A stretch of 25,887 nt of DNA from Ignavibacteriaceae bacterium (GTDB lineage: Bacteria; Bacteroidota; Ignavibacteria; Ignavibacteriales; Ignavibacteriaceae), in NCBI GenBank assembly GCA_023231105.1, contig JALNWB010000040.1, positions 1 to 25,887 on the forward strand, in the 5' to 3' direction. Below, in pieces: positions 8,145 through 14,787 of the stretch; the stretch's first letter is position 1; the number at the start of each line of letters is the position of its first letter. A program made the translations under genes and the position numbers. The notes under the pieces were generated by a model. The model was given only the letters and a program-made list of their open reading frames with translations, was not told where the DNA came from and did not search any database.

Positions 8145-8279
8145 ATGAAAAAAACTGTTTTTCTTTTGATAATGATATTGCAAGATGTTGGCATTAACCA
8201 AACAATTGGCTTGCTTATATTTAAATACTTAAAAAATGGGAGTTTAACATGGGACGTTTGCCTCTTTAAGATTAAATAA
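8145..8279 (+). pseudogene. Possible remnant of a secreted-protein gene start
   Basis: A 44-codon frame that begins like a signal peptide (MKKTVFLLIMIL) and then runs without pause into the repeat at 8188-8215, after which the protein no longer looks like anything. AAGG precedes the ATG. This fits a gene that lost everything after its signal peptide when a repeat element arrived, but at this length chance is a serious alternative. Confidence 0.25.
8188..8215. repeat. Short hairpin repeat, copy A (partner at 10477-10504)
   Basis: A 28-base segment matching 10477-10504 at 21 of 28 positions, including the identical core CCAAACAAT/TCAAACAAT region and TTGCT end. Both copies can fold: here TTGG with CCAA, in the other copy TTGACT with AGTCAA. 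One differing pair (G-C here, A-T there) is compensatory, which suggests that the fold rather than the sequence is kept. Confidence 0.45.
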
Positions 8280-8348
8280 CGTGAAAGATAGGGAAGAATT
8301 ATACGTTGAGTAAAACAATATTATTCATAACAATATAAAGGTTCCGAA

Positions 8349-9017
8349 ATGATACATGAACTAAATGAAAACTTTATGGCTTTCTGCAAATTCTTGGGGT
8401 CGGGAGATATTAACAGTAAAATCTGGTTTGTAGGTATTGAAGAAGGTGGGAAGACTGTTACGAAAAAAAATATTTCTGAACAACTAACCATTTGTAAAGA
8501 AGAAACAACCTTTTTTCCCCTTGCTTCTGATAATACTCCTGTTTGGAATATTATTGCTGAATTACTTTTTAGTAAGTATTCCAATATTCATAAATTAAAA
8601 GATACTGAATATCGACAGAAGATGTTCGATGAAAAATATTCATGTTTCTTTTTAACTGAGTTATTTCCTTTACCAAGACTCAATAATTCAAGTTGGGAAG
8701 AAAATTATACTGAATTATTTGGTTACAGTCAATCAGACTATTTTGATTATTTATCGGATGTTCGTTCTTTTCGATTTCCAATTATTTACAAAAAATGGAT
8801 TGAAAAACGACCAACAATAACAATTTGTTTTGGTTCAACATATCGGTACGAATTTATAAATTTATTCCAGTTGGGTCATTCTCGCTTTATAAACCTTCCT
8901 GATACTGGTATATTAAATTATCCAAAAGAGAATATTTTGTTGTGTCCGTTTTTTAATTATAGAACGATTAAAAATAAAGAAAGAGATATTCTAAAAGAAT
9001 TAATAAATAAGTTGTAG
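8349..9017 (+). CDS. Unrecognised protein, AT-rich, possible acquired gene
   Basis: A 222-residue protein that I cannot place with confidence. It has no signal peptide or membrane segment and looks like a soluble alpha/beta protein. Notable parts are the hydrophobic strand with acidic glycine-rich loop IWFVGIEEGG (residues 25-34), FFLTELFPLPR near the middle, ITICFGSTYRYEF and LLCPFFNYRTI near the end. This strand-loop pattern is loosely reminiscent of uracil-DNA glycosylase-fold proteins, but their catalytic motifs are not clear, so no activity is claimed. AAAGG about ten bases upstream supports the ATG at 8349. Its base composition is visibly richer in A and T than the flanking recQ, and it stands alone between repeat-rich gaps, which suggests transfer. 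Confidence 0.7.
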   Translation: MIHELNENFMAFCKFLGSGDINSKIWFVGIEEGGKTVTKKNISEQLTICKEETTFFPLASDNTPVWNIIAELLFSKYSNIHKLKDTEYRQKMFDEKYSCFFLTELFPLPRLNNSSWEENYTELFGYSQSDYFDYLSDVRSFRFPIIYKKWIEKRPTITICFGSTYRYEFINLFQLGHSRFINLPDTGILNYPKENILLCPFFNYRTIKNKERDILKELINKL

Positions 9018-9111
9018 CAAGAAAGAAGCTTTAGTAAATGCCGCCTTTAAACTATATTGTATTTGAGTAGTATTTAAAAAAATGACCAACTAAATGTATG
9101 GACTAACTATA

Positions 9112-10395
9112 ATGAAAAGAATGTTTTTTATACTTCCCACATTAACTTTCTTTTTAATTACGTGTCAATTTATTTTTGCACAAAACGCTGAGTGGATAAA
9201 TTATACTGTTTCAAATTCGGGCTTGCCTAATAACTGCGTCCAGTCAATAGTGATAGACGATCTAGGGAATAAATGGATCGGGACTGCTGGTGGAGGACTT
9301 GCCAAATTTGATGGCACAAACTGGAAGGTTTATAATAGTTCAAATTCGGGATTAGCAGATAATTGGGTCAGATCAATAGCATTAGACGATTTAGGGAATA
9401 AATGGATTGGGACATGGGGTGGGCTTGGGCTTTCCAAATATGACGGCACAAACTGGACGGTTTACAATAGTTTAAATTCTGGCTTGCCTAATAACTTTGT
9501 CCGGTCTATAGCGATAGACGGTTCAGGGAATAAGTGGATTGGGACACAAGTTGGTCTTGCCAAATTTGACGACACAAACTGGACGGTTTATACTACTTCA
9601 AATTCGGGCTTGCCTTATGACGATGTCTATTCAATAGCGATAGACAGTTCAGGGAATAAGTGGATTGGGACTACTTATGGCGGACTCGCCAAATATGATG
9701 GCACAAACTGGACGGTTTATACAACTTCAAACTCGGGCTTGCCTGATAACTATGTCTCTTCAATAGCTATAGATGGTTCAGGGAATAAGTGGATCGGGGC
9801 TGGTGGGCTTGCAAAATTTGACGGTACAAATTGGACGGTTTATAAGAGTTCAAATTCTGGCTTGCCTAATAACTGGGTCTGGTCAATAGCGATAGACGGT
9901 TCAGGGAACAAGTGGATCGGGACTTATGAAGGAATTACAAAATTTGATGGTATAAACTGGACAGTTTTTGATAATTCGAACTCTGGCTTACTTGATAACT
10001 ATGTCCATTCAATAGCAATAGATGATTCAGGGAATAAGTGGATCGGAACCGAGGAAAGAGGATTAGCTGTTTACAAAGAAGGAAGCGCAGTTTCAATTAA
10101 AGAAAATAAAAAGAATATTTCCCCGACCGATTTTTTGCTTTTGCAAAATTATCCCAATCCTTTCAATCCATCAACCGTAATTAGCTATTGGTTTGCAACA
10201 AACAGCTATGTTACACTAAAAGTTTATGATGTATTAGGGAAAGAAGTAGCAACTTTGGTGAATGAAGAGAAAGAATCGGGAGTATATGAAGTAGAATTCA
10301 GTAGTCAGAGTACAGTAATGAGTAGCGGAGTATATTTCTTTCAACTTAGAGCAGGTAATTTTGTGCAGACAAAAAAGATGATAGTTTTGAAATAG
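9112..10395 (+). CDS. Secreted seven-repeat propeller protein with type IX sorting domain (copy 1)
   Basis: Secreted protein with a signal peptide (MKRMFFILPTLTFF ... FAQ), seven tandem repeats of 41-44 residues and a C-terminal sorting domain. Each repeat follows the plan SNSGLPxNxVxSIAIDxxGNKWIG ... LAKFDGTNWTVY, the two-component-regulator propeller (Reg_prop) type, so seven repeats probably close one seven-bladed beta-propeller. The end (QNYPNPFNPST, then KVYDVLGKEVATLVNEEK and VQTKKMIVLK) is a type IX secretion signal that is cleaved during export and often leads to surface attachment. There is no histidine kinase part, so a binding or adhesive role is more likely than signalling. An ATG at 9094 is also in frame, but starting at 9112 gives a proper signal peptide. 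The next gene is a paralogue. Confidence 0.88.
   Translation: MKRMFFILPTLTFFLITCQFIFAQNAEWINYTVSNSGLPNNCVQSIVIDDLGNKWIGTAGGGLAKFDGTNWKVYNSSNSGLADNWVRSIALDDLGNKWIGTWGGLGLSKYDGTNWTVYNSLNSGLPNNFVRSIAIDGSGNKWIGTQVGLAKFDDTNWTVYTTSNSGLPYDDVYSIAIDSSGNKWIGTTYGGLAKYDGTNWTVYTTSNSGLPDNYVSSIAIDGSGNKWIGAGGLAKFDGTNWTVYKSSNSGLPNNWVWSIAIDGSGNKWIGTYEGITKFDGINWTVFDNSNSGLLDNYVHSIAIDDSGNKWIGTEERGLAVYKEGSAVSIKENKKNISPTDFLLLQNYPNPFNPSTVISYWFATNSYVTLKVYDVLGKEVATLVNEEKESGVYEVEFSSQSTVMSSGVYFFQLRAGNFVQTKKMIVLK
9193..10083 (+). repeat. Seven tandem coding repeats of about 125-132 bases
   Basis: DNA encoding the seven propeller blades of copy 1. Units share long near-identical strings such as the GNKWIG-coding AATAAGTGGAT(T/C)GG and the GTNWTVY-coding ACAAACTGGACGGTTTA. 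This similarity at DNA level, beyond what the protein needs, points to recent unit duplication or gene conversion and makes blade number prone to change. Confidence 0.85.
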
Positions 10396-10436
10396 GGCTA
10401 TCGTTAAAAGATTTTCCACCGTAATATGATTACTTG

Positions 10437-10456
10437 CAACGAGCTTTAACTCGTTG
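10437..10456. repeat. Small palindromic element between the propeller genes
   Basis: CAACGAG (10437-10443) and CTCGTTG (10450-10456) are exact inverted arms around CTTTAA. No T-run follows. It lies in the 149-base gap between the paralogues, next to a second hairpin repeat, and has the same word-plus-reverse-word form as the elements at 11888 and 20520. Confidence 0.5.
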
Positions 10457-10476
10457 AGTAGGAGAACAAAATAATA

Positions 10477-10504
10477 TTGACTTTAGTCAAACAATGAGTT
10501 TGCT
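10477..10504. repeat. Short hairpin repeat, copy B (partner at 8188-8215)
   Basis: TTGACT (10477-10482) pairs with AGTCAA (10485-10490) around two T, and CAAAC (10488-10492) can alternatively pair with GTTTG (10498-10502). It matches the segment at 8188-8215 at 21 of 28 positions. It sits about 40 bases before the start codon of the second propeller gene, so it could be part of that gene's leader. Confidence 0.45.
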
Positions 10505-10544
10505 GGTATTGTAAGAGTGAAACTAAAATAAATAGGAGTTCAAA

Positions 10545-11840
10545 ATGAAAAGGTTGCATGTACTACTAACGTTTTTACTTGTGTCTTTTTCACTTTATGC
10601 ACAAAACCCCGAGTGGATAAATTATAATAAGTCAAATTCGGGTTTGCCTTATAACTCTGTTAGTTCAATAACCATAGACGATTCAGGGAATAAGTGGATC
10701 GGGACATTTCTTGAGGGACTTGCAAAATTTGACGGCACAAACTGGATGGTTTATAATAATACAAATTCTGGCATGCCTTCAAACAATGTCCATTCAATCG
10801 CAATAGACGGTTCAGGAAACAAATGGATCGGGACTCAAAGTGGTGGTCTTGCAAAATTTGACGGCACAAACTGGACGGTTTATAATAGTTCAAATTCAGG
10901 TTTGCCTAACAACGAAGTCAATTCAATCGCAATCGACGCTTTAGGGAATAAGTGGATTGGGACATGGGGTGGATTTGGTCTTGTCAAATTTGACGGCATA
11001 ACCTGGACGGTTTATAATAGTTCAAATTCGGGTTTGCATAATAACATTGTTAATTCAATAGCACTAGACGGTTCAGGGAATAAGTGGATCGGTACTAATG
11101 CTGGAGTTGCAAAATTTGACGGCACAAACTGGAAGGCTTATACTGCTTCAAATTCGGGCTTGCCTGATAACTCAGTTAGTTCAATAGCAATAGACGGTTC
11201 AGAGAATAAGTGGTTCGCGACCAATGGTGGTGGAATTGCCAAATTTGATAACACAACCTGGACGGTTTATAATAGTTCAAATTCAGGTTTGCCTAATAAG
11301 TGGGTCTATTTAATAACGATAGACGGTTCAGGAAATAAGTGGATTGTGTCATCGAGTGGAAGCGGTCTTGCAAAATTTGACGGCACCAACTGGACAGTTT
11401 ATAATAGTTCAAATTCAGGATTGCCTAATAACTTTGTCAATGCAATAGCTATAGACGATTTAGGGAATAAGTGGATTGGGACTTCTGGTGGCGGTTTAGC
11501 GGTTTATAAAGAGGGGGGTGTAGTTTCAGTAAAAGAAGATCAAAAAAATATTCCTCCAACAGAGTTTTTGCTTTCGCAAAATTATCCAAATCCATTTAAT
11601 CCGAGTACAAAAATAAAGTTTTCAGTAGAGACACGCTGCGGCGTGTCTTTACGAATATATGATGTGCTTGGAAATGAAGTTGCGACTTTAGTGAATGAAG
11701 AAAAGCAGCCAGGCAGCTACCAAGTTACTTTCAACACACAACAAACCACCACCAACCGGCAACTTTCAAGCGGCATTTATTTTTATCAAATCCGCGCCGG
11801 TAATTTTGTGCAAACTAAGAAGATGATAATTTTAAAATAG
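10545..11840 (+). CDS. Secreted seven-repeat propeller protein with type IX sorting domain (copy 2)
   Basis: Paralogue of the preceding gene with the same layout: signal peptide (MKRLHVLLTFLLVSFSLYAQ), seven Reg_prop-type repeats (about residues 24-324) and a C-terminal type IX sorting domain (QNYPNPFNPST ... RIYDVLGNEVATLVN ... VQTKKMIILK). The blade motif WTVYNSSNSGLPN recurs almost unchanged in several repeats. ATAGGAG just upstream is a good ribosome binding site for the ATG at 10545. One oddity: where family members usually have a variable strand before IYDVLG, this protein reads VETRCGVSLR, encoded by a 12-base-pair palindrome (11625-11652). The tandem arrangement suggests local duplication of a whole gene. 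Ligand and role are unknown. Confidence 0.88.
   Translation: MKRLHVLLTFLLVSFSLYAQNPEWINYNKSNSGLPYNSVSSITIDDSGNKWIGTFLEGLAKFDGTNWMVYNNTNSGMPSNNVHSIAIDGSGNKWIGTQSGGLAKFDGTNWTVYNSSNSGLPNNEVNSIAIDALGNKWIGTWGGFGLVKFDGITWTVYNSSNSGLHNNIVNSIALDGSGNKWIGTNAGVAKFDGTNWKAYTASNSGLPDNSVSSIAIDGSENKWFATNGGGIAKFDNTTWTVYNSSNSGLPNKWVYLITIDGSGNKWIVSSSGSGLAKFDGTNWTVYNSSNSGLPNNFVNAIAIDDLGNKWIGTSGGGLAVYKEGGVVSVKEDQKNIPPTEFLLSQNYPNPFNPSTKIKFSVETRCGVSLRIYDVLGNEVATLVNEEKQPGSYQVTFNTQQTTTNRQLSSGIYFYQIRAGNFVQTKKMIILK
10614..11516 (+). repeat. Seven tandem coding repeats of about 129 bases
   Basis: DNA encoding the seven blades of copy 2. Units such as those around 10871, 11011, 11271 and 11401 share the same TTTATAATAGTTCAAATTC string, and similar strings occur in copy 1. 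Repeats within a gene and between the two genes have probably exchanged sequence. Confidence 0.85.
11625..11652. repeat. Palindromic element inside a coding sequence
   Basis: GTAGAGACACGC (11625-11636) and GCGTGTCTTTAC (11641-11652) form a 12-pair stem with one G-T wobble and a 4-base loop. It lies in frame within the type IX sorting domain of copy 2, coding VETRCGVSL. It shares the GTAGAG outer end with the intergenic palindrome at 11888-11917, only about 240 bases away. Confidence 0.7.
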
Positions 11841-11843
11841 GGA

Positions 11844-11869
11844 CACGAATTTCACGAATTAACACGAAT
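11844..11869. repeat. Triplicated CACGAAT motif
   Basis: CACGAAT occurs three times at 11844, 11853 and 11863 (spacing 9 and 10 bases), directly after the stop of the second propeller gene; another copy starts the repeat near 13008. It is probably part of an intergenic repeat. A regulatory site is possible but unsupported. Confidence 0.45.
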
Positions 11870-11887
11870 GTTGAAACCGAATTATGT

Positions 11888-11917
11888 CGTAGAGCCTTGC
11901 CATGGCAAGGCTCTACG
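11888..11917. repeat. Perfect 30-base palindrome
   Basis: The half-site CGTAGAGCCTTGCCA (11888-11902) is followed immediately by its exact reverse complement (11903-11917). It can form a GC-rich cruciform or RNA hairpin, and would be a strong pause or partial terminator behind the propeller gene, although no T-run follows. Its ends match those of the palindrome at 11625-11652, so it looks like a member of a REP-like repeat family. Confidence 0.75.
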
Positions 11918-12003
11918 GATTACCGAGAACCGACCAATTGCCTTATCCTTCTTTTTTCTTATTTTCCATGTGTGATCGATAAAAATTATACGAAAATCAT
12001 TTC

Positions 12004-12981
12004 ATGGAGTTCTCATTGTCTCAACTGAGCGGAAAAAAAATTTATCTCGCCGGACATAATGGTATGGTCGGTTCAGCAATTCACCGAAGATTAGTTGCTG
12101 CAGGTTATGAAAATATTGTTACGCGAAATTATCCTGAAATTGATTTAATCCGACAGACTGAAGTTGAAGAGTTATTCGAAAAAGAAAAACCGGAACTTGT
12201 AATTGTCGCAGCAGCAAAAGTCGGTGGAATAGTTGCAAACAATACTTACCGCGCTCAATTCATTTATGAAAACTTGATGATTGAAGCGAATTTGATTCAT
12301 GCCGCATATAAAAACAATGTTGAGAAATTGATTTTCCTCGGGAGTTCGTGTATCTATCCCAAACTTGCGCCTCAGCCGTTAAAAGAGGAATATCTTTTAA
12401 CTGGTTTATTGGAACAGACAAACGAGCCTTATGCCATCGCAAAAATTACCGGAATAAAATTATGCGAAAGTTATTACCGTCAATACGGCGCAAATTTCTT
12501 CTCGGTAATGCCGACAAATCTTTTTGGATTCTATGACAATTTCAACTTGGAAACATCTCACGTTCTGCCTGCTTTGATGAGGAAATTTCACGAAGCAAAA
12601 TCCGAAGGGAAACCTGCGGTTGAACTTTGGGGAACCGGAAAACCGTTACGCGAGTTTATGTTTGTTGATGACTTAGCTGATGCAATCTTTTATCTTATGG
12701 AAAAAATTGAAGCGAAAGATTTATATGAACAAGGATTAACACATATAAACATAGGCACGGGTGAAGATTTGACGATAGCCGAGTTAGCTGAATTAATTAA
12801 AAAGATCGTTGGCTTTACCGGCGAAATTATTTATGACACAACCAAACCTGACGGCACTCCAAGAAAATTATTAGATGTTTCCCGTTTACACAATCTCGGC
12901 TGGAATCACAAAACTTCTCTCGAAGAAGGAATAAAAAAAACGTACACTTGGTTCGTAGATCAACTAAAAGCTAAAGTGTAG
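12004..12981 (+). CDS. fcl: GDP-L-fucose synthase
   Basis: Bifunctional epimerase-reductase that converts GDP-4-keto-6-deoxy-D-mannose to GDP-L-fucose with NADPH, in the cytoplasm. The 325 residues match the family. Motifs: nucleotide-binding GHNGMVG (17-23), AAAKVGGI, catalytic serine in GSSCIYP (S114/S115) and the YxxxK pair Y143 and K147 (YAIAK). FNLETSHVLPALMRK and the GTGKPLREFMFVDDLADA block are typical of Fcl rather than other short-chain dehydrogenases. Its substrate is made by Gmd, encoded at 13644 on the same strand; a repeat-flanked unit separates the two. The ATG at 12004 is the best start, with only weak ribosome-binding sequence upstream. Confidence 0.95.
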   Translation: MEFSLSQLSGKKIYLAGHNGMVGSAIHRRLVAAGYENIVTRNYPEIDLIRQTEVEELFEKEKPELVIVAAAKVGGIVANNTYRAQFIYENLMIEANLIHAAYKNNVEKLIFLGSSCIYPKLAPQPLKEEYLLTGLLEQTNEPYAIAKITGIKLCESYYRQYGANFFSVMPTNLFGFYDNFNLETSHVLPALMRKFHEAKSEGKPAVELWGTGKPLREFMFVDDLADAIFYLMEKIEAKDLYEQGLTHINIGTGEDLTIAELAELIKKIVGFTGEIIYDTTKPDGTPRKLLDVSRLHNLGWNHKTSLEEGIKKTYTWFVDQLKAKV

Positions 12982-13010
12982 GAATGGAAAAGAACCAAAG
13001 TCTTGAGCAC

Positions 13011-13588
13011 GAATGAATGAATGGTTGAATGGTTGAATGGAAAGCAAAAGATTAAATAAATAATTTGCGGGTAATCCAATGAATGAAATTTTTATTAAGT
13101 ATGGAGAGAGAAATAAAAACATTAATCGCGGTTATAGAAAGTTGGATGTATGGAAAGAAGCAATTGATCTCTTTGCTTTAGTGAAGAAAAAACTTAACGA
13201 AATAAAAATTTATCTCTAAAATCAAAAGGACAAATAGAAGATTCGGTTTTATCGATTTCATCAAACATTGCTGAAGGATACAGCAGAAGATTCTTAAAAG
13301 AAAATATCCAATACAATAGTGTAGCATTGGCTTCACTTGCAGAAAATTATTCTCAAATATTTGCCTTGCTTCATTCGAATGATATTGATGAAGTCTGGTT
13401 CAAAAATTATGATGATAAACATTATTGTCTTGAGAATAAATTGATAAATTTAAACAAAGCATTAGTTGAAAAATTAAAAAATGATGACAACTGGAAGAAT
13501 GATAATAAAGTGAAAGAATTAAATGAAATTTATGGTCTGAAAGAAGCATCGTAAAATTTCATTCACTCATTCAACCATGCATTCATTC
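13011..13588. mobile_element. 578-base unit with inverted ends carrying a four-helix-bundle gene
   Basis: The left end (13011-13040) begins GAATGAATGAATGGTTGAAT. The reverse complement of the right end (13559-13588) begins GAATGAATGCATGGTTGAAT; the two agree at 26 of 30 positions. Between them lies only the frameshifted four-helix-bundle gene. The unit sits between two genes of one pathway, and a shorter related inverted repeat lies at 5350-5399. There is no transposase, so if it moves it must rely on another enzyme, or the ends may be a simple-sequence remnant. The GAATG periodicity makes part of the match less surprising than its length suggests. Confidence 0.55.
13079..13554 (+). pseudogene. 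Four-helix-bundle protein (23S rRNA intervening-sequence type), frameshifted
   Basis: Family of small helical-bundle proteins (PF05635/TIGR02436), first noted in intervening sequences of 23S rRNA genes; molecular role unknown. The first part starts at ATG 13079 and contains the family signature YRKLDVWKEAIDLF, then stops at TAA 13217-13219. The second part, one base back in frame, carries KGQIEDSVLSISSNIAEGYS followed by ALASLAENYSQIFALL and ends at TAA 13552-13554. Adding one A to the run of five A at 13204-13208 joins the parts into a normal-looking protein of about 158 residues (LNEIKNLSLKSKGQIED). So it is either a recently broken gene, a sequencing error in a homopolymer, or, less likely, a slip site. 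Confidence 0.8.
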
Positions 13589-13643
13589 TTTCATGCGAAA
13601 TAGTATTTAAAATATTTTATTATAATCTACAAGGTTCACATTC

Positions 13644-14765
13644 ATGAAAAAAGCACTCATTACAGGCATTACCGGACAAGACGGAAGTTATCTAACAGAA
13701 ATTCTTCTTGATAAAGGATACGAAGTTCACGGAATTATTCGCAGAAGTAGTTCATTTAATACCGGAAGGATTGACCATCTCTACAACAACCGGGAAATAA
13801 TGAACAAAAAATTATTTCTCCATTACGGAGATTTAGTTGATACGAGCAATCTCAATCGTCTTTTAGAACAAATTGAACCGGATGAAATTTATAACCTAGC
13901 TGCGCAAAGTCACGTAAAAGTATCTTTTGAAATTCCGGATTACACCGGACAAGTTGATGCGCTTGGTACGCTTCGCTTTTTAGATGCGATACGCGAAGTT
14001 GGTTTACGCGAAGTAAGATTTTATCAAGCATCAACAAGTGAGTTGTTCGGAAAAGTGCAGGAAATTCCACAATCGGAAAAGACTCCTTTTTATCCTCGTT
14101 CTCCTTACGGAGTTGCAAAACTTTACGGTTACTGGATCATTGTGAATTACCGCGAAGCATATAACCTTTTTGCGTGCAACGGAATTTTGTTTAACCATGA
14201 ATCGCCACGACGCGGAGAAACTTTTGTAACAAGAAAAATTACTCGCGCAGCTTCACGTATTGTTGCAGGTTTTCAACAATCGCTTTCGCTTGGTAATTTA
14301 AATGCAAAACGCGATTGGGGCTTCGCTCCCGAATATTGCGAAGGTATGTGGCGAATCTTAAATCATAACAAAGCTGAAGATTTTGTTCTTGCAACAGGAG
14401 AAACGCACACCATTAAAGAATTTGTTGAATATACTTTCCGCGAACTTGGTATTGAATTGAATTGGCAAGGTGAAGGAGAAAATGAAAAGGGAATTATCAG
14501 CAAGATTGATTTAACCAAAGCCGCAAAACTTGCAGGAACAGATGCGCAAAGTTTCCAATATCAATTAAGAAATGATTTGCAGATCGGACAAGCCGTTGTT
14601 ACGATTGATCCCAATTATTATCGTCCTACAGAAGTTGATCTACTTATCGGCGATCCGACAAAAGTTGAAAAAATATTGGGCTGGAAAGCGAAGACGAAGT
14701 TTGAAGATTTAGTTAAAGTAATGATTCAAGCTGATCTTGAAAAGGTTTTAAAAAGAGGTTTTTAG
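13644..14765 (+). CDS. gmd: GDP-mannose 4,6-dehydratase
   Basis: Converts GDP-D-mannose to GDP-4-keto-6-deoxy-D-mannose with bound NADP, the first step toward GDP-L-fucose and related deoxysugars. The 373-residue protein has the nucleotide-binding GITGQDGSYL (8-17), RRSSSFNTGRIDHLY, NLAAQSHVKVSF, the catalytic T131/E133 region (ASTSELFGK), Y155 and K159 (YGVAK), and FNHESPRRGETFVTRKITRA, all typical of Gmd. The product is the substrate of Fcl, encoded upstream. The gene has 54 bases of its own leader after the four-helix-bundle unit, with AAGG shortly before the ATG. The end product is likely used for surface polysaccharide or protein glycosylation; no glycosyltransferase is present in this window. 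Confidence 0.96.
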   Translation: MKKALITGITGQDGSYLTEILLDKGYEVHGIIRRSSSFNTGRIDHLYNNREIMNKKLFLHYGDLVDTSNLNRLLEQIEPDEIYNLAAQSHVKVSFEIPDYTGQVDALGTLRFLDAIREVGLREVRFYQASTSELFGKVQEIPQSEKTPFYPRSPYGVAKLYGYWIIVNYREAYNLFACNGILFNHESPRRGETFVTRKITRAASRIVAGFQQSLSLGNLNAKRDWGFAPEYCEGMWRILNHNKAEDFVLATGETHTIKEFVEYTFRELGIELNWQGEGENEKGIISKIDLTKAAKLAGTDAQSFQYQLRNDLQIGQAVVTIDPNYYRPTEVDLLIGDPTKVEKILGWKAKTKFEDLVKVMIQADLEKVLKRGF

Positions 14766-14787
14766 AGTAACTATTTGAGGAGAACAT

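Larger units (their letters stand above)
8043..8348. other. Gene-poor 306-base gap
   Basis: The region between the divergent recQ and the unknown gene at 8349 holds possible recQ promoter elements (8093-8109), a remnant-like 44-codon reading frame (8145-8279) and a hairpin-rich repeat at 8188-8215. I see no tRNA, no other gene and no clear terminator. Base composition is very AT-rich. Confidence 0.6.

Noticed and set aside
8349..9017. Uracil-DNA glycosylase annotation for the unknown gene
   Set aside because: Only a loose strand-loop likeness is visible and the catalytic motifs of that superfamily are not recognisable, so no enzyme name was given.
9193..11516. Regular direct repeats resembling a CRISPR or satellite array
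   Set aside because: The period of about 129 bases is in frame and codes propeller blades; there are no short unique spacers and no cas genes.
13196..13219. Programmed -1 frameshift in the four-helix-bundle gene
   Set aside because: There is no canonical slippery heptamer with a following structure, and frameshifting is not known for this family; a one-base deletion is simpler.
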